From Garra rufa (taxonomy: Eukaryota; Chordata; Actinopteri; Cypriniformes; Cyprinidae): DNA of 64,000 bases. The stretch is from the NCBI RefSeq assembly GCF_049309525.1, contig NC_133362.1, positions 24,896,744-24,960,743 on the forward strand. The letters are read 5' to 3'. The translations under genes and the position numbers were made by a program. Position 1 is the first letter of the stretch. Every line of letters begins with the position of its first letter. The notes beneath the pieces were generated by a model. The model worked only from the letters and a program-made list of their open reading frames with translations, was not told the DNA's origin and made no database searches. Shown piece after piece: positions 25,380 to 37,233 of the stretch.

Positions 25380-26110
25380 CAGTTAAACTCAAATGTTTAC
25401 ATACACCTGGCGGCATCTACAAAATGTTAATTATTTTAGCAAAATAAGTGGGATCATACAAAATGCATGTTATTTTTTATTTGAGTACAGACCTGAAGAA
25501 GATATAAAATTTACATATAGCCCACAAGAGAAAATAATAGTTGAATTTATATATATATATGACCCTGTTCAAAAGTTTACATACGCTTAATACTGTGTTG
25601 TTATACCTGAATGATGATGATTTTTTTTTTGTGATAGTTGTTCATGTGTTCCTCATTTGTCCTGAACAGTTAAAATGCCAGCTGTTCTTCAAAAAAATCT
25701 TTCAGGTCCCACAAATTCTTTGGTTTTTCAGCATTTGTGTATTTGAACCCTTTACAACAATAACTATATAATTTTGAGATCCATTTTTTCACACTGAGGA
25801 CAACTGAGGAATATGTTCATATCACTTGTTCATATGCAACTATTACAGAACTCGTAAATGCTCCAGAAGGAAAAACAATGCATTAACAGCTGGGACGTGA
25901 AATCTTTTTGAAAATTTGTAAATGTAACTTATTTTGTCTTCTGGGGAACATGTAAGTATCTTCTGTAGCTTCTGAAAGGCAGTACTAAATGAAAAAAAAA
26001 TCGATATTTAGGCAAAATAAGAAAAATGTACACATCCTCATTCCATTCACTCCAAGTTTACACCCCTGGCTCTTAACATTTTGCAGATTCTGCAAGGTGG
26101 ACTTCAACTG
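25380..26110. mobile_element. Sleeping Beauty-type MITE (family C), uninterrupted copy
   Basis: The left end CAGTTAAACTCAAATGTTTACA and the right end TGCAAGGTGGACTTCAACTG match the Tc1/Sleeping Beauty terminal pattern. At 25883-25886 it carries an unoccupied TTAA that corresponds to the insertion site of the fold-back element in the other copy. Intergenic between bag3 and inpp5f. Confidence 0.75.
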
Positions 26111-26880
26111 TGCTTAATATAACTACTGCGGGTTACAGGTTAACAATTGTTTTTTTAAAGTGTATGTTTTAATGTAAAAACCTTAGATTTTTTTGTGTGT
26201 GTCCCTCTGTCCACCCAATTAAAAAATTCCTGGAGGTGCCCTTGCCCCATTGACAGTTAGGTTTAGAGTAAGATGGACCTTAAAACATATTTTTACAAGA
26301 CCACCAACCTTTTTGTTTGTACTTTATATTATTAGTAATATAACATAGACTATATTAATGTATAATTTGAATCAATCCTGACCACTGACTGCTGGAAAGA
26401 CGGTGGTCAGTAAAGCATTGTTCGCTGTCTGGCTGGTAAAGCTGTAGCTGGCAGTAGGCGTCTCTCCGCAACGCCTTTGTACATTACAGCCTTTGAAGCC
26501 AATGCTAAAAGGAATTAAATGCGATCTTGATGTAATATTATCCCCAATTGGTTACATAATGCCATGGTCTCATTTCAGTTTTCTAGAAAGTTTTCTTTTG
26601 CAAATATGCCTAATAGGACTCAATTCTTTAAGGCTGACTCATTTCTTGACTTTTGTAAGATGAATAGCTCACCTTTTTAATCACTGTGATTCAGGCTGAC
26701 CTACATGTATAGCTCTTTCCTAAAACTGGGAATTCATAAGGTTTATGATGTAATTCTTAAAAAAAAAACTATTATATTACATTATTCTTAGTAGGTAATC
26801 CTGGTTGTTACTGTAAATAGTATACATTTTAAAAAATGGTTGTAAATTAAACACCATGCAGCTTTTTGTAAGCAAAGTGC
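26111..26880. other. intergenic DNA downstream of bag3, nothing recognised
   Basis: No repeat termini or coding potential recognised between the family C MITE and the bag3 3' end. Confidence 0.45.
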
Positions 26881-28037
26881 TTTATTATATTGTATTTGCA
26901 GTCATGCTTATGTCACCATATCATGTCGACATTTTAACAAACTGCAAATAACCAAGCTGTGAACACTGAACATTGCATACTATTTCACAAAACAGACTTT
27001 GAAACCAATTTTGTTCGCAGTATTAGTACTATACCAGAGTCAGTAACAGGTCACTGAGATAAAAAAAGGTCTCACAACAGTCATGTGAGACATACAGCAT
27101 TTTGTTTTCAACTGAATTGAGCGGACACATTATACAAAGTCATTTTTGGTACACTGATTTCTAGTCCCTTAGAGCAAGTGTTCAAGTTGCCTTCCTCAAG
27201 GGCACAAGGTTGATAAAATGGGATCATTTCAGTGCCTTTCGAGTTCACAGATCAGCATAACTTTGGACTGACCCTGGCTGCTTTAACAAACCCGGCCCTT
27301 AATCATAAGACGTCCATATGTTCAGTGAGAATTTTATAATTTTTTCTAGAATCAACTTTTGAACATTCTTAATACTGGAAATGTTCATTTTGGCACAGAA
27401 AAATAGAATAAAAATATATCATCATTTGTATCACTGTCATTCAACAAATAATAATACTGACAAGTATTCAAACCATCATAGGGAATTCTGTCAGCAAAGC
27501 TCACTTTCAACAATTAATTATTCTCCTGCATGATGTTAAAATGATTAAAGGCATGAATTTATATTTATGTCAAAACCAAAATGAATGCCTTTATATATAT
27601 TTTTTTTTTCGCAGCCCACACATAAAACTTTTTAAAAATCAAATAAACGTTTTCACTATGACAGTCCACTACTTCATTAACAACTTCTTAAGGAATATTC
27701 AAAACCATTTTATCATTCATTCACTCAACATGGTACAAAAGATACTTTTTGAACGTTAAAATACTTTCTTCTGGTTCAAGGCCTCGTTTTCATGTGTTTT
27801 TGAATATAACTTGTCACCACTATGTCTTTTGCTACAAGACACTGGCATGGTGAGATTCGACAACAGCAGCATCACATAACAGCACACATGATTGCACTCG
27901 GTAAACAAATCACGTTAGATCATTTCCAACAGAAAACTTCAATTATTCGTGCATGCAACTAATAATAATTGCGCAAGTAAAAACAAGAATGGAGATCCGA
28001 TAAGTGTTCTTGTCAAATTTGTGCCACCTTTGTGCAA
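26881..28037 (-). other. bag3: bag3 3' UTR with candidate polyadenylation signal
   Basis: Downstream of the bag3 stop codon there is about 1.15 kb of non-coding DNA without recognised transposons. It ends near an AATAAA on the minus strand (complement of 26881-26886). The lack of transposons in such a crowded window supports transcribed, constrained sequence. The cleavage site is inferred. Confidence 0.45.
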
Positions 28038-31000
28038 TTATGAAATCTCCTTGAACTTCTCTGTGTTTGCGTGGTCAATCATACTCGGCTCTCCTTTCGC
28101 CTCAGGGTACATGTCACCAGCCAGCCCTTCCGTCGGCTCTCCGAACATCTCCAGTGCATCTAGAATGGTTTGAACTCTTCGGACGCCATCCCTCCGAGCC
28201 TGACGTACATCTGGGCGACCTTCGGGGTCTACCGAGTCCAGAGCCAGAAGTTCTTTGGTCAGCATCTCCTCCAGAATCAAGTATCTTTTATCATTCTTCT
28301 TCCCATCGAAACTTTTCACATTTTGTGCCAGTTTCTCCACACGTTCCAATATCTGCTGCACTTTGATCAGTCCTGGGTGACTCAGATCTGGTTCTGGAGT
28401 CTCCTCAGGCTGGAATTGTGGGGGTGGGATCTCTTGAGGTGTTTGAGGGGCGGCAGTTTCCTGGGGTTCTGGTGCTGGAGGAAATTGTATGGTAATATTG
28501 GATGTCTCTGATACCTGCGGTGACAGCGGTACGGGTTGTTGTGCTTTTGGCTGAGGTGCTTGTGTAGGTTGTTGATGTTGTGGTTGTACTGGCTGATGAT
28601 GTATTTGCTGTGGAATTTCACTCACTCTTTGAATGGGAACCTCAAATGTAGGCGATCTGACAATTTCTTCAACTGGTTGTTCAGTTTTAGGTGATATTGC
28701 TGCGTGTCCAATGTGTTGCTGGACCTGGCAATGGTAACACATTCACTTTAGTTTCATTTCATACAATCATTCTGAACACTTTAGTAATGCTAACACTTAA
28801 ATGTTAACATTAGGCTGCGTTCACACTTGGCGTCTTTTTTGACAAGAAAAAGTTGACTAGGGCGTTTTTTTAGTAAAAAAAAAAAGCTGGCAGCGTTCTG
28901 TTACAAAAAGCAGCCGAGTGCGTCTTTAGTTGCTATAACAACAGCTGCAACAGTAGCGTAGTGCTGTGTGGTGAAGGAATGTCGAGAAAGAGCCTCTTTG
29001 TGATGTATATTATGATAGAGTTGTTTACTCATATCATACAACTCCTTGTGCTCCGAAACTAGTACGATAAGTTTATTTACCGGCAACTTCTCCAGTTTTT
29101 TTTTCTTGTTGTTTTTGTTGTTATGGAAACGATAGGTCCCGCTACTCGCTTGTCATTGGTCAGCTGTCAAAAAAGATCTTGACGTAGGGCGTTTTCTTCA
29201 AAAAAGTTCAACTTTTTTCAACTTAAAAAGACGCTCTGAGCTGCAGAAAAAGACGCCGGCGGTGGCGTTTAAAAAAGCGCTCAGGGCTTTTTTGAAAAGA
29301 CGGTTTACTCCATAGGATTAGAATGTAAAACAGACGCTGGCAGTTTGGAAAAGGACGCCAAGTGTGAACACGGCCTTAATGTGCTTAAAGGGTTAGTTCA
29401 CCCAAAAATGAAAACTCACCCTCATGTTGTTTCAAACCCATATGACCTTTGTTCGTCTTTTCTTTGAGCACAAGAATTATCGTAGCTTCGTAAAATTAAG
29501 GTTAAACCACTGATGTCACATGGACTACTTTAACAATGTCCTTACTACCTTTCTGGTCCCTGAAAATGTCAGTTGCGTCAGACGCGCTTGAATTTCATCA
29601 AAAATATCTTCATTTGTGTTCCCAAGATGAATAAAGGTCTTACGGGTTTGGAATGACATGAGGGTGAGTAATTGATGACAGAATTGTCATTTTTGGGTGA
29701 ACAAGCTCTTTAAGTAAATCAGTACCTATTAATAAATACTAATAAACAACGCACATACCTGAGGTCTCTCTCCCATGATCTGAGACATGACTGGTGACTG
29801 GGCCCTTAAAGGGACCAGGATGGGACTGGCAGCTCGATTCTGCTGAATCTGAATGGGCACTTGTTCACGGTAGATTGGAATTTTTTCTCGTGTTGGTTGA
29901 GAACTTTGGCTAGGCTGGGATTGCAAGTTGCTCCCTAAACCCTCATGGATCACCGGAATGGGGATGTAGCCCGCCCGGAGACCTGTATTGCTGGGTCGGG
30001 GGTGTTGATGAAGGCCACTCATTTGTTGGTGTGCGCCCTGTGGTTGATGAACCTGATGCAAATAAATATACAGTTTGATTTTGGAAATAGTCAGAAATGT
30101 ACACACTATTATAGGTCGACCAATTATCGGCCTGGTTGATTATAGGGTATAGTTCAAACAAAAATGAAAATTCAGTCATTAATTACTCACCCTCATGTTC
30201 TTCCAAACCCTTAAGACCTTTGTTCATCTTTGGAACACAAATTAAGAGCTTTTTGATAAGATCCGAGAGCTCTCTGACCCTGCATAGACAGCACTGGGGT
30301 TCAACAGTAATTTTATGAAACTACAAGTATACTTTTTGTTATGCAAAAAAGCTAAAAAATAAAGCACAAAAGCTCCAAAATGGAGCTAGAGTGATGCAGA
30401 GGAGAAGAACTGTTGAATAAAGTTATTTAAATTTTTTGGGGGCACAAAAAGTATTCTCGTAGCTTCAGTTGAACCACTGATGTCACATGGACTATTCTGT
30501 TGATGTTCTTGATACCCGTCTGGACCTTGAATGTGGTAGGAACCTTGCTGCCTATGCAGGGTCAGAAAGCTCTTGGATTTCATCAAAAATAGCTTCAATT
30601 GTGTTCCGAAGATGAACAAAGGTCTTACAGGTTTGAAACGACATGCGGGTGAATGATTAATGACAGAATTTTTCATTTTTTAGTGAACTATCCCTTTAAG
30701 AATTTTTATAATTATTGGTATTGGTCATTTTCAAAACCAATTTGCTGATAAAATCATTTAAAAGCAATTTTAAGAAGTTTTTGTCAGAGCCCTTGTTACT
30801 TTTAATTTCGACATTCTTCTGGCAACTTTAATTTTTAAACCAGACATATATTGGTTTAAAATATCGGATATCAGTCTACTTGATATGTAATAATCTGTAT
30901 CGGCCCTAAAAAACACATATCGGTCGACCCCTACACTCTAGCATTCAAAGTTTGGTAAGATTTTTTGAAGGAAACAAAAACTTTTATTCAGAATGGAAGC

Positions 31001-34000
31001 AATACATTTTCAGCAACCTATAAAACTCAATTTTTCCAATTATGAAAATACAGGGCACAAGGAAAAGTTCTAAATGAAACCTCCGAAAGCAAACTACTTG
31101 AATCAATGCAAATCTTTTCACAATGACAGAGACTGCCATGTCTAATAATATCTGATTCTTAACGGTCTTACCTCAGGTCCGTGTGAAGCAGGTGAGCAAG
31201 ACAGACATGCTTCTGATGGGGCCTGCACTGGAGATCTAGGCCGACAGTGTGCTGTTGGGGTCGGGGAAGGCGTACGTCCATCCGATCTAAAATTTTGCTG
31301 CACTGCTGGATGGATGTAGGAGAAACTCGGGTACTGCTGCAGCCTGGGTTCAGTGTTTTCATGGGAGACTGGGATGGGGATGTAGCCCTGGCGTAGCATT
31401 GGTTGCCTCATCTCTTGAAGAAAGGATTTGTGCATGTCCTGAGGAGACTCGGGGGACATAGATGGGCCATTTGAAAAAATCTGGAAAAAGAAATAAAAAG
31501 GTTGGTTGAAAGGTCAAAATGATCTCATTATTTGCATAATAGTTGTATCCTCATGTAATGATGAGACAAAATATTCAGCATCATTATCCCAGTAGTGATT
31601 ATATACCCTGGTCAACACAAATCAACGTCACTTCTGATGATGCTTTTCAGCCTGGCTCTGCTGAAGTATGTAGTAGCTATATGCCAAATTGTTTTGCAGA
31701 GAAGGCAAATATCTAAAGCATGTGGTTGACTGGGTTATTGAAAAAGCTCCAATTATCAACAACGGCATTACAGACAGCATGACAAAATATTTTGACTTGC
31801 ACCAATGACTTGGCTATGGCCAAAAATATTAAAAACAAGCCAGAGATAATGGTATGCATGTTTTTTTTAATCAATCAGTAGCTAGATCATCATTCTTATG
31901 CTTTGAACTGTAAAAGGAAATAATGGTATTGGTAAACAGAATACGTCACATTGGGACAAACTTTCGAAAGTTAAACTTCAAAACAGAGGGTTACTAACAA
32001 GCACAACGTCTAATATTCAAACTCCTGTATTATCATAGTACTATCATTTATGATGATACACATTTTATGAACTAAGTCACTCTTGTATTAGACATAGATA
32101 CTTCATATGACACATTATGTGATGATTAACTGTATTTTACACCTGCTACATTTTTCCTATTAGCGTCACATCACTGTCAAGTTGTAGGCATTTACGACTA
32201 GTCATACGCAGTCATATGCGAATTCCACCCGTTGTAAATCTGTCTAATGTAAAATAATATTATACGTTATTGCAAGGAACCAAACAACATGCTAGTAGGT
32301 TCAGTCACTGCTCCAATCCAGTACATAAATGTATAGCTCCACTTGAATGTTTCTCGCGTCTTCTCTCCTCATCTGTTTGACACGCAAAGGTCAGTCCGCC
32401 CTCTCTCAATGACGAGGCAGTCCAGGAACAAATATGAAACATGAGTGGGTAAAAACTCACTGTGCACAGCAACTGTTAAGCGACAGCATTGGCTTACAGG
32501 ATATACCCTGTATGCTGTCGATTCTAATGCCATGACTCACTCTATGTAGCATTTTTCAATGGGTTCCTGTGCTGTTGACACGGTGTCTTAAAATACTCTT
32601 TGTGAGGGGGAGGGCCTCCCTTACTCATCAATGTAAATCAGAGTTGCACAGACACAACAAACATCAAACAAGATAAATTCCTTAACAAATCATCGCAAAA
32701 CACCTATTCTGATGTTGAAACAGCAGAGCTGCTACATCATTTAAGATGGAGTTTTCAACAGGGAGGCAATTATTCCTGAATGAAGGTACAGTCACATCTA
32801 ATGTTGGCTCCAAATCCAATCATTTCAACAAGCTCGTGTTCAATTTGATCACGATTCATTGTGTTGACCAACAGGTAGCTGCTTGGTTTGAAAGCAACTG
32901 CTTCATTCATTTCTACTATGGAGTGTTTTCTAGGGAACTTCATCAATCTGCCATATTGGCGGCACTGAATGTAAACAACGCCACTGACTGAACTGAATGA
33001 AACTCGCATAGTTTGCTAATTATTGCTGTTGAAAATGATTAGTTACTGTCTGTACTAATCGGTCAGACCGGGAAAAACATTTGGGGTAAAACATTTGGGG
33101 TACTATAGCCTGCCAAAAGTTATAACAAATCAAGAATAAGACTGCAAAAAACTGTCTGAGGAACAAAAGGCGTTTGTGGTTGGCCAAACTGAACCAGGAT
33201 TTCCAGGGGAAAAAAACATTTGTGTTTGTTCTTATTTCCTGTCAGGTAGGTGAAATATTAGGCTAATATCTTAATTATGTATTTTTGTATGCATCTTTAC
33301 CACCTATTAACTTTAGTTTGTCAAAATATTGTATTCAGTAGTGAATTAACAAAGCAGTCGATGCTGTTGTTTAAATCTGAGTATCACCAGTATGGTCGCG
33401 CATCCAGGTACCTGACCAAATCAATGTATTATGACAAAATGTAACCTAAACTTTAACTAAAAGCTAAAGTTAAGAAGCTTGTTCAGTTACGTTTCATCAA
33501 ATATACAAACACATTAATATAGCAGTATATGCTATTATAAGCCAAGGTTAAAATGAGAAGTCCTGTGCCTGAAAATACAAAAGATGGATAATTTAAGGTT
33601 AATAATGTTATAAATTGATGACAGTTACTTGGTTTTACAAAACTGATTAAAACCAAGATGCTAAACAGAGAGAATAACGGCTGGTTAGCGTATATGACCT
33701 CATGCCCTCTGCTTTTTTTTTGACACAGACGCCAAGAGTAGCGCTCAGTTTATCTCCTGGCAGCTGTGTCTTTCCAGCAGATTCTTGGTGACACTAACTT
33801 CGGACAAGTGTTGATCTATCTAATGAAAGATGCCAACTGGCAAGCCCAGTGTTCCCCCAACATTTTTTTGACTCCCAGAACCTGATGTGTTTGACACTTC
33901 CAGTTTGTAACTTTCAAGCCCATTCATTGGGAATGACAGAATCGGTGAGTGGGTGGATCTTTCTGAAATCCCTTGTAAGGAAAACTTTGAGGGACGTGTT

Positions 34001-34687
34001 AGTGCTGTGCGGTTCCAGGGGATGTGGAGAACAAGCGCAGTGTGCGTAGTTCTCGAGGCTTTAAATAAACATTGTGGAGTCGTTCTAACACTCTCACATA
34101 TGACTGCAGTGCGTCACACACTAATCACTTCAGCTGAGATCATCACACTAATATATTTCGCCCGTGAATATGCCGTCAGGCCGTTCAAAATACACGCGAA
34201 CCGCTATTTCCACAGAGGTGACTGCGATTCACGGGCGAGCTAAAGCGAATATCAAGTGCGTGGCTCCTCTACCCTAGACAGTCAGTGTCTGATCAAGTAT
34301 GGTTTGGATGTACTGAGTGGGATCGTAGCCTACGCATTCAACAAAACTGTCTTTTTCGATGAGACACCCTCTGAAATGCCATTATGCCCAAAGTAATCTC
34401 TAAAAGACGTCATGTGTTGATCTGCATTTTTAAAATCGGCTGAAAAACGCGCAGGTTTGACAGCGCAACTTCCAAAAGCAAAATCAAGATCTTACCTTTT
34501 TCGTGTCATGCCGCGGATCGTTCCACGTCGTTGTACGATTGTTGTGATCCACAAAAAACGGCCAACCTGTCTGCGGGTCAATTTTGATCTCCCACCCAGG
34601 TGGTAGAGGATCGTTCGTTGCCATCGTTTCGACTGGAGACAGTGTTTTCATACTCTGATATTGCTTCGCTCCCGTATATTGTGCCAT
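28038..34687 (-). CDS. bag3: bag3, BCL2-associated athanogene 3 co-chaperone
   Basis: BAG3 is a nucleotide-exchange co-chaperone for HSP70 that also binds small heat-shock proteins and drives chaperone-assisted selective autophagy, especially in muscle (family knowledge). Four exons in phase: 34496-34687, 31172-31480, 29759-30052 and 28038-28724 including the stop, 493 aa. Exon 1 encodes the WW domain, with LPPGWEIKI and the second Trp in TTTWNDPR (W32, W55). Exons 2 and 3 each carry a GYIPIPV small-HSP-binding motif (IPV at residues about 100-102 and 199-201). A Pro/Gln-rich region covers residues about 300-380. The BAG domain is at about 383-458, with LTKELLALDSVDPEGR and VRQARRDGVR. It is shorter than human BAG3 (575 aa), mainly in the low-complexity linkers. 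It lies in tandem upstream of inpp5f and divergent from tial1, as in human. Confidence 0.97.
28813..29375. mobile_element. Harbinger-like MITE (GGCTGCGTTCACACTTGGCG ends)
   Basis: Inverted ends, GGCTGCGTTCACACTTGGCG on the left and CGCCAAGTGTGAACACGGCC on the right. It is flanked by TTA on both sides (28810-28812 and 29376-29378), a 3-bp duplication as in PIF/Harbinger elements. It lies in bag3 intron 3. A relative is at 43808-44467. Confidence 0.7.
29389..29709. mobile_element. TTAA-family MITE (family B)
   Basis: TTAA at 29385-29388 and 29710-29713. The ends are AGGGTTAGTTCACCCAAAAA and TTTTTGGGTGAACAAGCTC. It begins only 13 bases after the Harbinger-like MITE, in bag3 intron 3. Confidence 0.75.
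30112..30931. mobile_element. hAT-like MITE (GGTCGACC ends) containing a family B insertion
   Basis: The left end TAGGTCGACCAATTATCGGCC and the right end ATATCGGTCGACCCCT are inverted. The 8-bp flanks are only a 6/8 match, so the ends are approximate. It lies in bag3 intron 2. Confidence 0.5.
30144..30695. mobile_element. TTAA-family MITE (family B), nested
   Basis: Internal family words are present (AACCCTTAAGACCTTTGTTC, TGCATAGACAGCA and the inverse on the right). It ends GTGAACTATCCCT before TTAA. It is inserted in the 30112-30931 element. Confidence 0.65.
31481..32924. other. bag3: bag3 intron 1, distal part
   Basis: No recognised repeat or coding sequence, only moderate AT-rich DNA. 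Enhancers could lie here but nothing in the sequence proves one. Confidence 0.4.
32925..33440 (+). pseudogene. fossil THAP-domain transposon fragment, copy 2
   Basis: Closely similar to 20860-21300, and broken. The start codon is GAAAATGATTAG (an early stop) and one short segment is duplicated (ACATTTGGGG...ACATTTGGGG, about 33079-33100). The GCCTGCCAAAAGTTAT core and the AGGTAGGTGAAATATTAGGC flank are conserved. It lies in bag3 intron 1. No intact frame. Confidence 0.5.
33441..34495. other. bag3: bag3 intron 1, proximal part
   Basis: The stretch 33720-34480 is richer in CpG than the rest of the intron and free of recognised transposons, so it could hold promoter-proximal control sequence. 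There is no direct evidence. Confidence 0.35.
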
Positions 34688-34748
34688 TACAGCCGCTACA
34701 GACGCTTTAAAGGGTCCGTTTGATGACGTACTGTAAACGGGGATGGGT

Positions 34749-34795
34749 TTCTCGAAGCACCAAGGTCCCTCTGAAGACTACCGAGAAAGTTCTAG
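34749..34795. promoter_or_regulatory. bag3: candidate heat-shock elements upstream of bag3
   Basis: Within 110 bases upstream of the bag3 start codon lie TTCTCGAA (34749-34756) and GAAAGTTCTAG (34785-34795). These are two inverted GAA/TTC pairs of the nTTCnnGAAn / nGAAnnTTCn type bound by HSF1. BAG3 is a known HSF1 target in mammals; use of these sites here is inferred. Confidence 0.45.
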
Positions 34796-35408
34796 CTGAG
34801 GGCTCACTGTGAAGCCCACGTGTGTGACCAAAAATTACCCCTTGACCGTGCATACACAGATCCTCTCTGACACTTTAATCGCCTCCCCTCCGGTTTATTA
34901 GACCGAGCACACTTGTTGCTCTTTTAACGTAAAGACAAAGTATTGATAGATTTCAAAGAAAACCTGTCTGGTCTCTGTCATTCTACTCTTTTCTCCATTT
35001 TGCTTCTATAGTCAGTAGAAGTTGTAGTGTTAAGAGGAGACAGTCTAGTCTCTGGATTATTTCTAAAAATAAAATACAATAATCATTAGTCACATAGTCA
35101 TTTTTCCAAACATTAAAATAATGTAAATATTAGAATAATACAAAAACAATTTCTGGGACTGAAACTAGCTAATCCTGGGAAGTCAACTTCCTGAATATTT
35201 ACATATGTGAAAAATAATCATTTATAAAATGTAATATGAAAAATAAAACAATTTACGGACATACTTTTAAAGGATAAATTCACTTCTAGAATACAAAAAA
35301 ATCCTGATAATTTACTCACTCCCATATTATCCAAGATGTTTATGTCTTTCTGTCTTCAGTCACAAAGAAATTAAGTTTTTTGATGAAAACATTCCAGGAT
35401 TTTTGTCT

Positions 35409-36087
35409 ACAGTCGTGGCCAAAAGTTTTGAGAATTACATAAATATTGGAAATTGGAAAAGTTGCTGCTTAAGTTTTTATAATAGCAATTTGCACATACT
35501 CCAGAATGTTACGAAGAGTGATCAGATGAATTGCATCCTTCTTTGCCATGAAAATTAACTTAATCCCGAAAAAAACTTTCCACTGCACTGTTAAGAAGGC
35601 TTCAGGGTGTCCAAGAAAGTCCAGCAAGCGCCAGGATCGTCTCCTAAAGAGGATTCAGCTGCGGGATCGGAGTGCCACCAGTGCAGAGCTTGCTCAGGAA
35701 TGGCAGCAGGCAGGTGTGAGCGCATCTGCACGCACAGTGAGGCCAAGACTTTTGGAAGATGGCCTGGTGTCAAGAAGGGCAGCAAAGAAGCCACTTCTCT
35801 CCAAAAAAAAAAAAAAAGAAACATCAGGGACAGAATGATCTTCAGCAAAAAGTATGGCGAATGGACTGCTGAGGACTGGGGCAAAGTCATATTCTCCGAT
35901 GATGCCTCTTTCCAATTGTTTGGGGCATCTGGAAAAAGGCTTGTCCGGAGAAGAAAAGGTGAGCGCTACCATCAGTCCTGTGTCATGCCAACAGTAAAGC
36001 ATCCTGAGACCATTCATGTGTGGGGTTGCTTCTCATCCGGATGAGAAGCAACCCCACACATGAATGGTCTCAGGATGCTTTACTGTT
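35409..36087 (+). mobile_element. Tc1/mariner-type element 2, truncated and ending in a palindrome
   Basis: Left terminus CAGTCGTGGCCAAAAGTTTTG as in element 1. An internal deletion removes the N-terminal coding region. The right half and right terminal repeat are missing. The element stops in a perfect inverted duplication of its own coding sequence (35990-36087). Confidence 0.88.
35588..36038 (+). pseudogene. Tc1-like transposase pseudogene 2
   Basis: Begins mid-domain (VKKASGCPRKSSKRQDRLL) and continues through RLLEDGLVSRRAAKKPLLS. A run of A at 35805-35818 marks a frameshift. It then reads VIFSDDASFQLFGASGK with the first catalytic Asp intact, and ends at HVWGCFSS where the palindrome turns back. 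About half the protein is missing. Confidence 0.88.
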
Positions 36088-36690
36088 TACTAATTTATAT
36101 ACTTTTTAAACACAAATGCTTGTGTTGCACCAGCCCGACTTCACATATGAGGTAGGCAGAATACTGACCCAGTGTTTACAAAGCGCATGTGCATAGAAAG
36201 TCAAATGCCCTTTACAAAAAAAAAAAAAAAAGGTAAAGCAACTATGTCGAACAATTTTGAAGTTAGGGGAGAAAATTAGATGAAGATTTTAGTCCTACAC
36301 TATCTTTTTAAACCAAAGAACTAACCGTGTGTGACTTTTCCAACATGATTACGTAATGTGCAAAGATGGGCATTGCAGTGCTAGTGCAAGACGAGCATTT
36401 GTGGTTAAAAAGTATAACATTTTTATTTTTTTTAGAACATTATTGATCGTTATGCTAGATAAGACCTTTTTTCCTTGGCTGTGATCATGTACAGCCCTTA
36501 TAGAGCTGCATTGGAACTGCAATTTGGACGTTCAACCCATTGGCTCCCATTCAAGCCCACCATATGGAGAAAAATCCTGGACTGCTTTCCACAAAAACCT
36601 AATTTCTTTGCGAATGAAGACAGAAATACATGAACATCTTGGATGACATGGGGGTGAGTAAATTATGAGGAAATTTTTATTCCCTTTGTT

Positions 36691-37233
36691 TTAAATATGA
36701 ACAATACATTGCAACCGTTTTAATTTTCTATCACAATACACATGGAAAAAAAATATTCCTGAACATTTCTACAGTGTTACCTGGGTTCAGTGCGTCTCTG
36801 TATCTGCGTAACCTGATACATTGTTACTTTTTGCCAAAGACTTCAGGCATTCATTGTTGCCCTAACTAACAAGTGGTCACTGAAAACAAATAAAAAGCCC
36901 TAAAAGATTAGGCTGAATGAAAGCATAGTACAAATACATAACCTGCAAGGTCACAATTATCAAGTAAAATACATGAGATACATGATATATTCACACCTGC
37001 ATTTACCCAAACACGGTGATTTTGTCACACTCCCCTTTCCTGTCAGATCCATCGCCCTCCAAAACCCGGCTGTTTCTGCGCATGCGCATTGACTGTCTTC
37101 CTGACTAGCCGGGTTCCGCCATTTTCTACTCAAGATTGAAAGTAACACCAGTCCAGTATTATTCATCCTAAAAATAAACCACATCTGAGATACTGAAAAC
37201 AAGTTGTGTTAGCACTCCTTCCGGCATCCAAGA
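36691..37233. other. tial1: tial1 upstream region
   Basis: Mixed sequence ending in the CpG-containing tial1 5' region (about 37060-37233), which has a GCGCATGCGCATTG palindromic NRF-1-like motif near 37077-37090. Promoter role inferred from position only. Confidence 0.35.

Larger units (their letters stand above)
35268..36690. repeat. fold-back repeat family F, split by a Tc1 insertion
   Basis: The left arm (35268-35407) ends ATTCCAGGATTTTTGTC. The right arm (about 36415-36690) carries the inverse GAAAAATCCTGGACTG and the mirrored GACATGGGGGTGAGTAAATT. The Tc1 fragment lies between them. Located in the bag3-tial1 spacer. Confidence 0.6.

Noticed and set aside
28067..28511. Plus-strand open frames of 99 and 113 aa
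   Set aside because: Antisense shadows of bag3 exon 4, whose minus-strand frame encodes the BAG domain.
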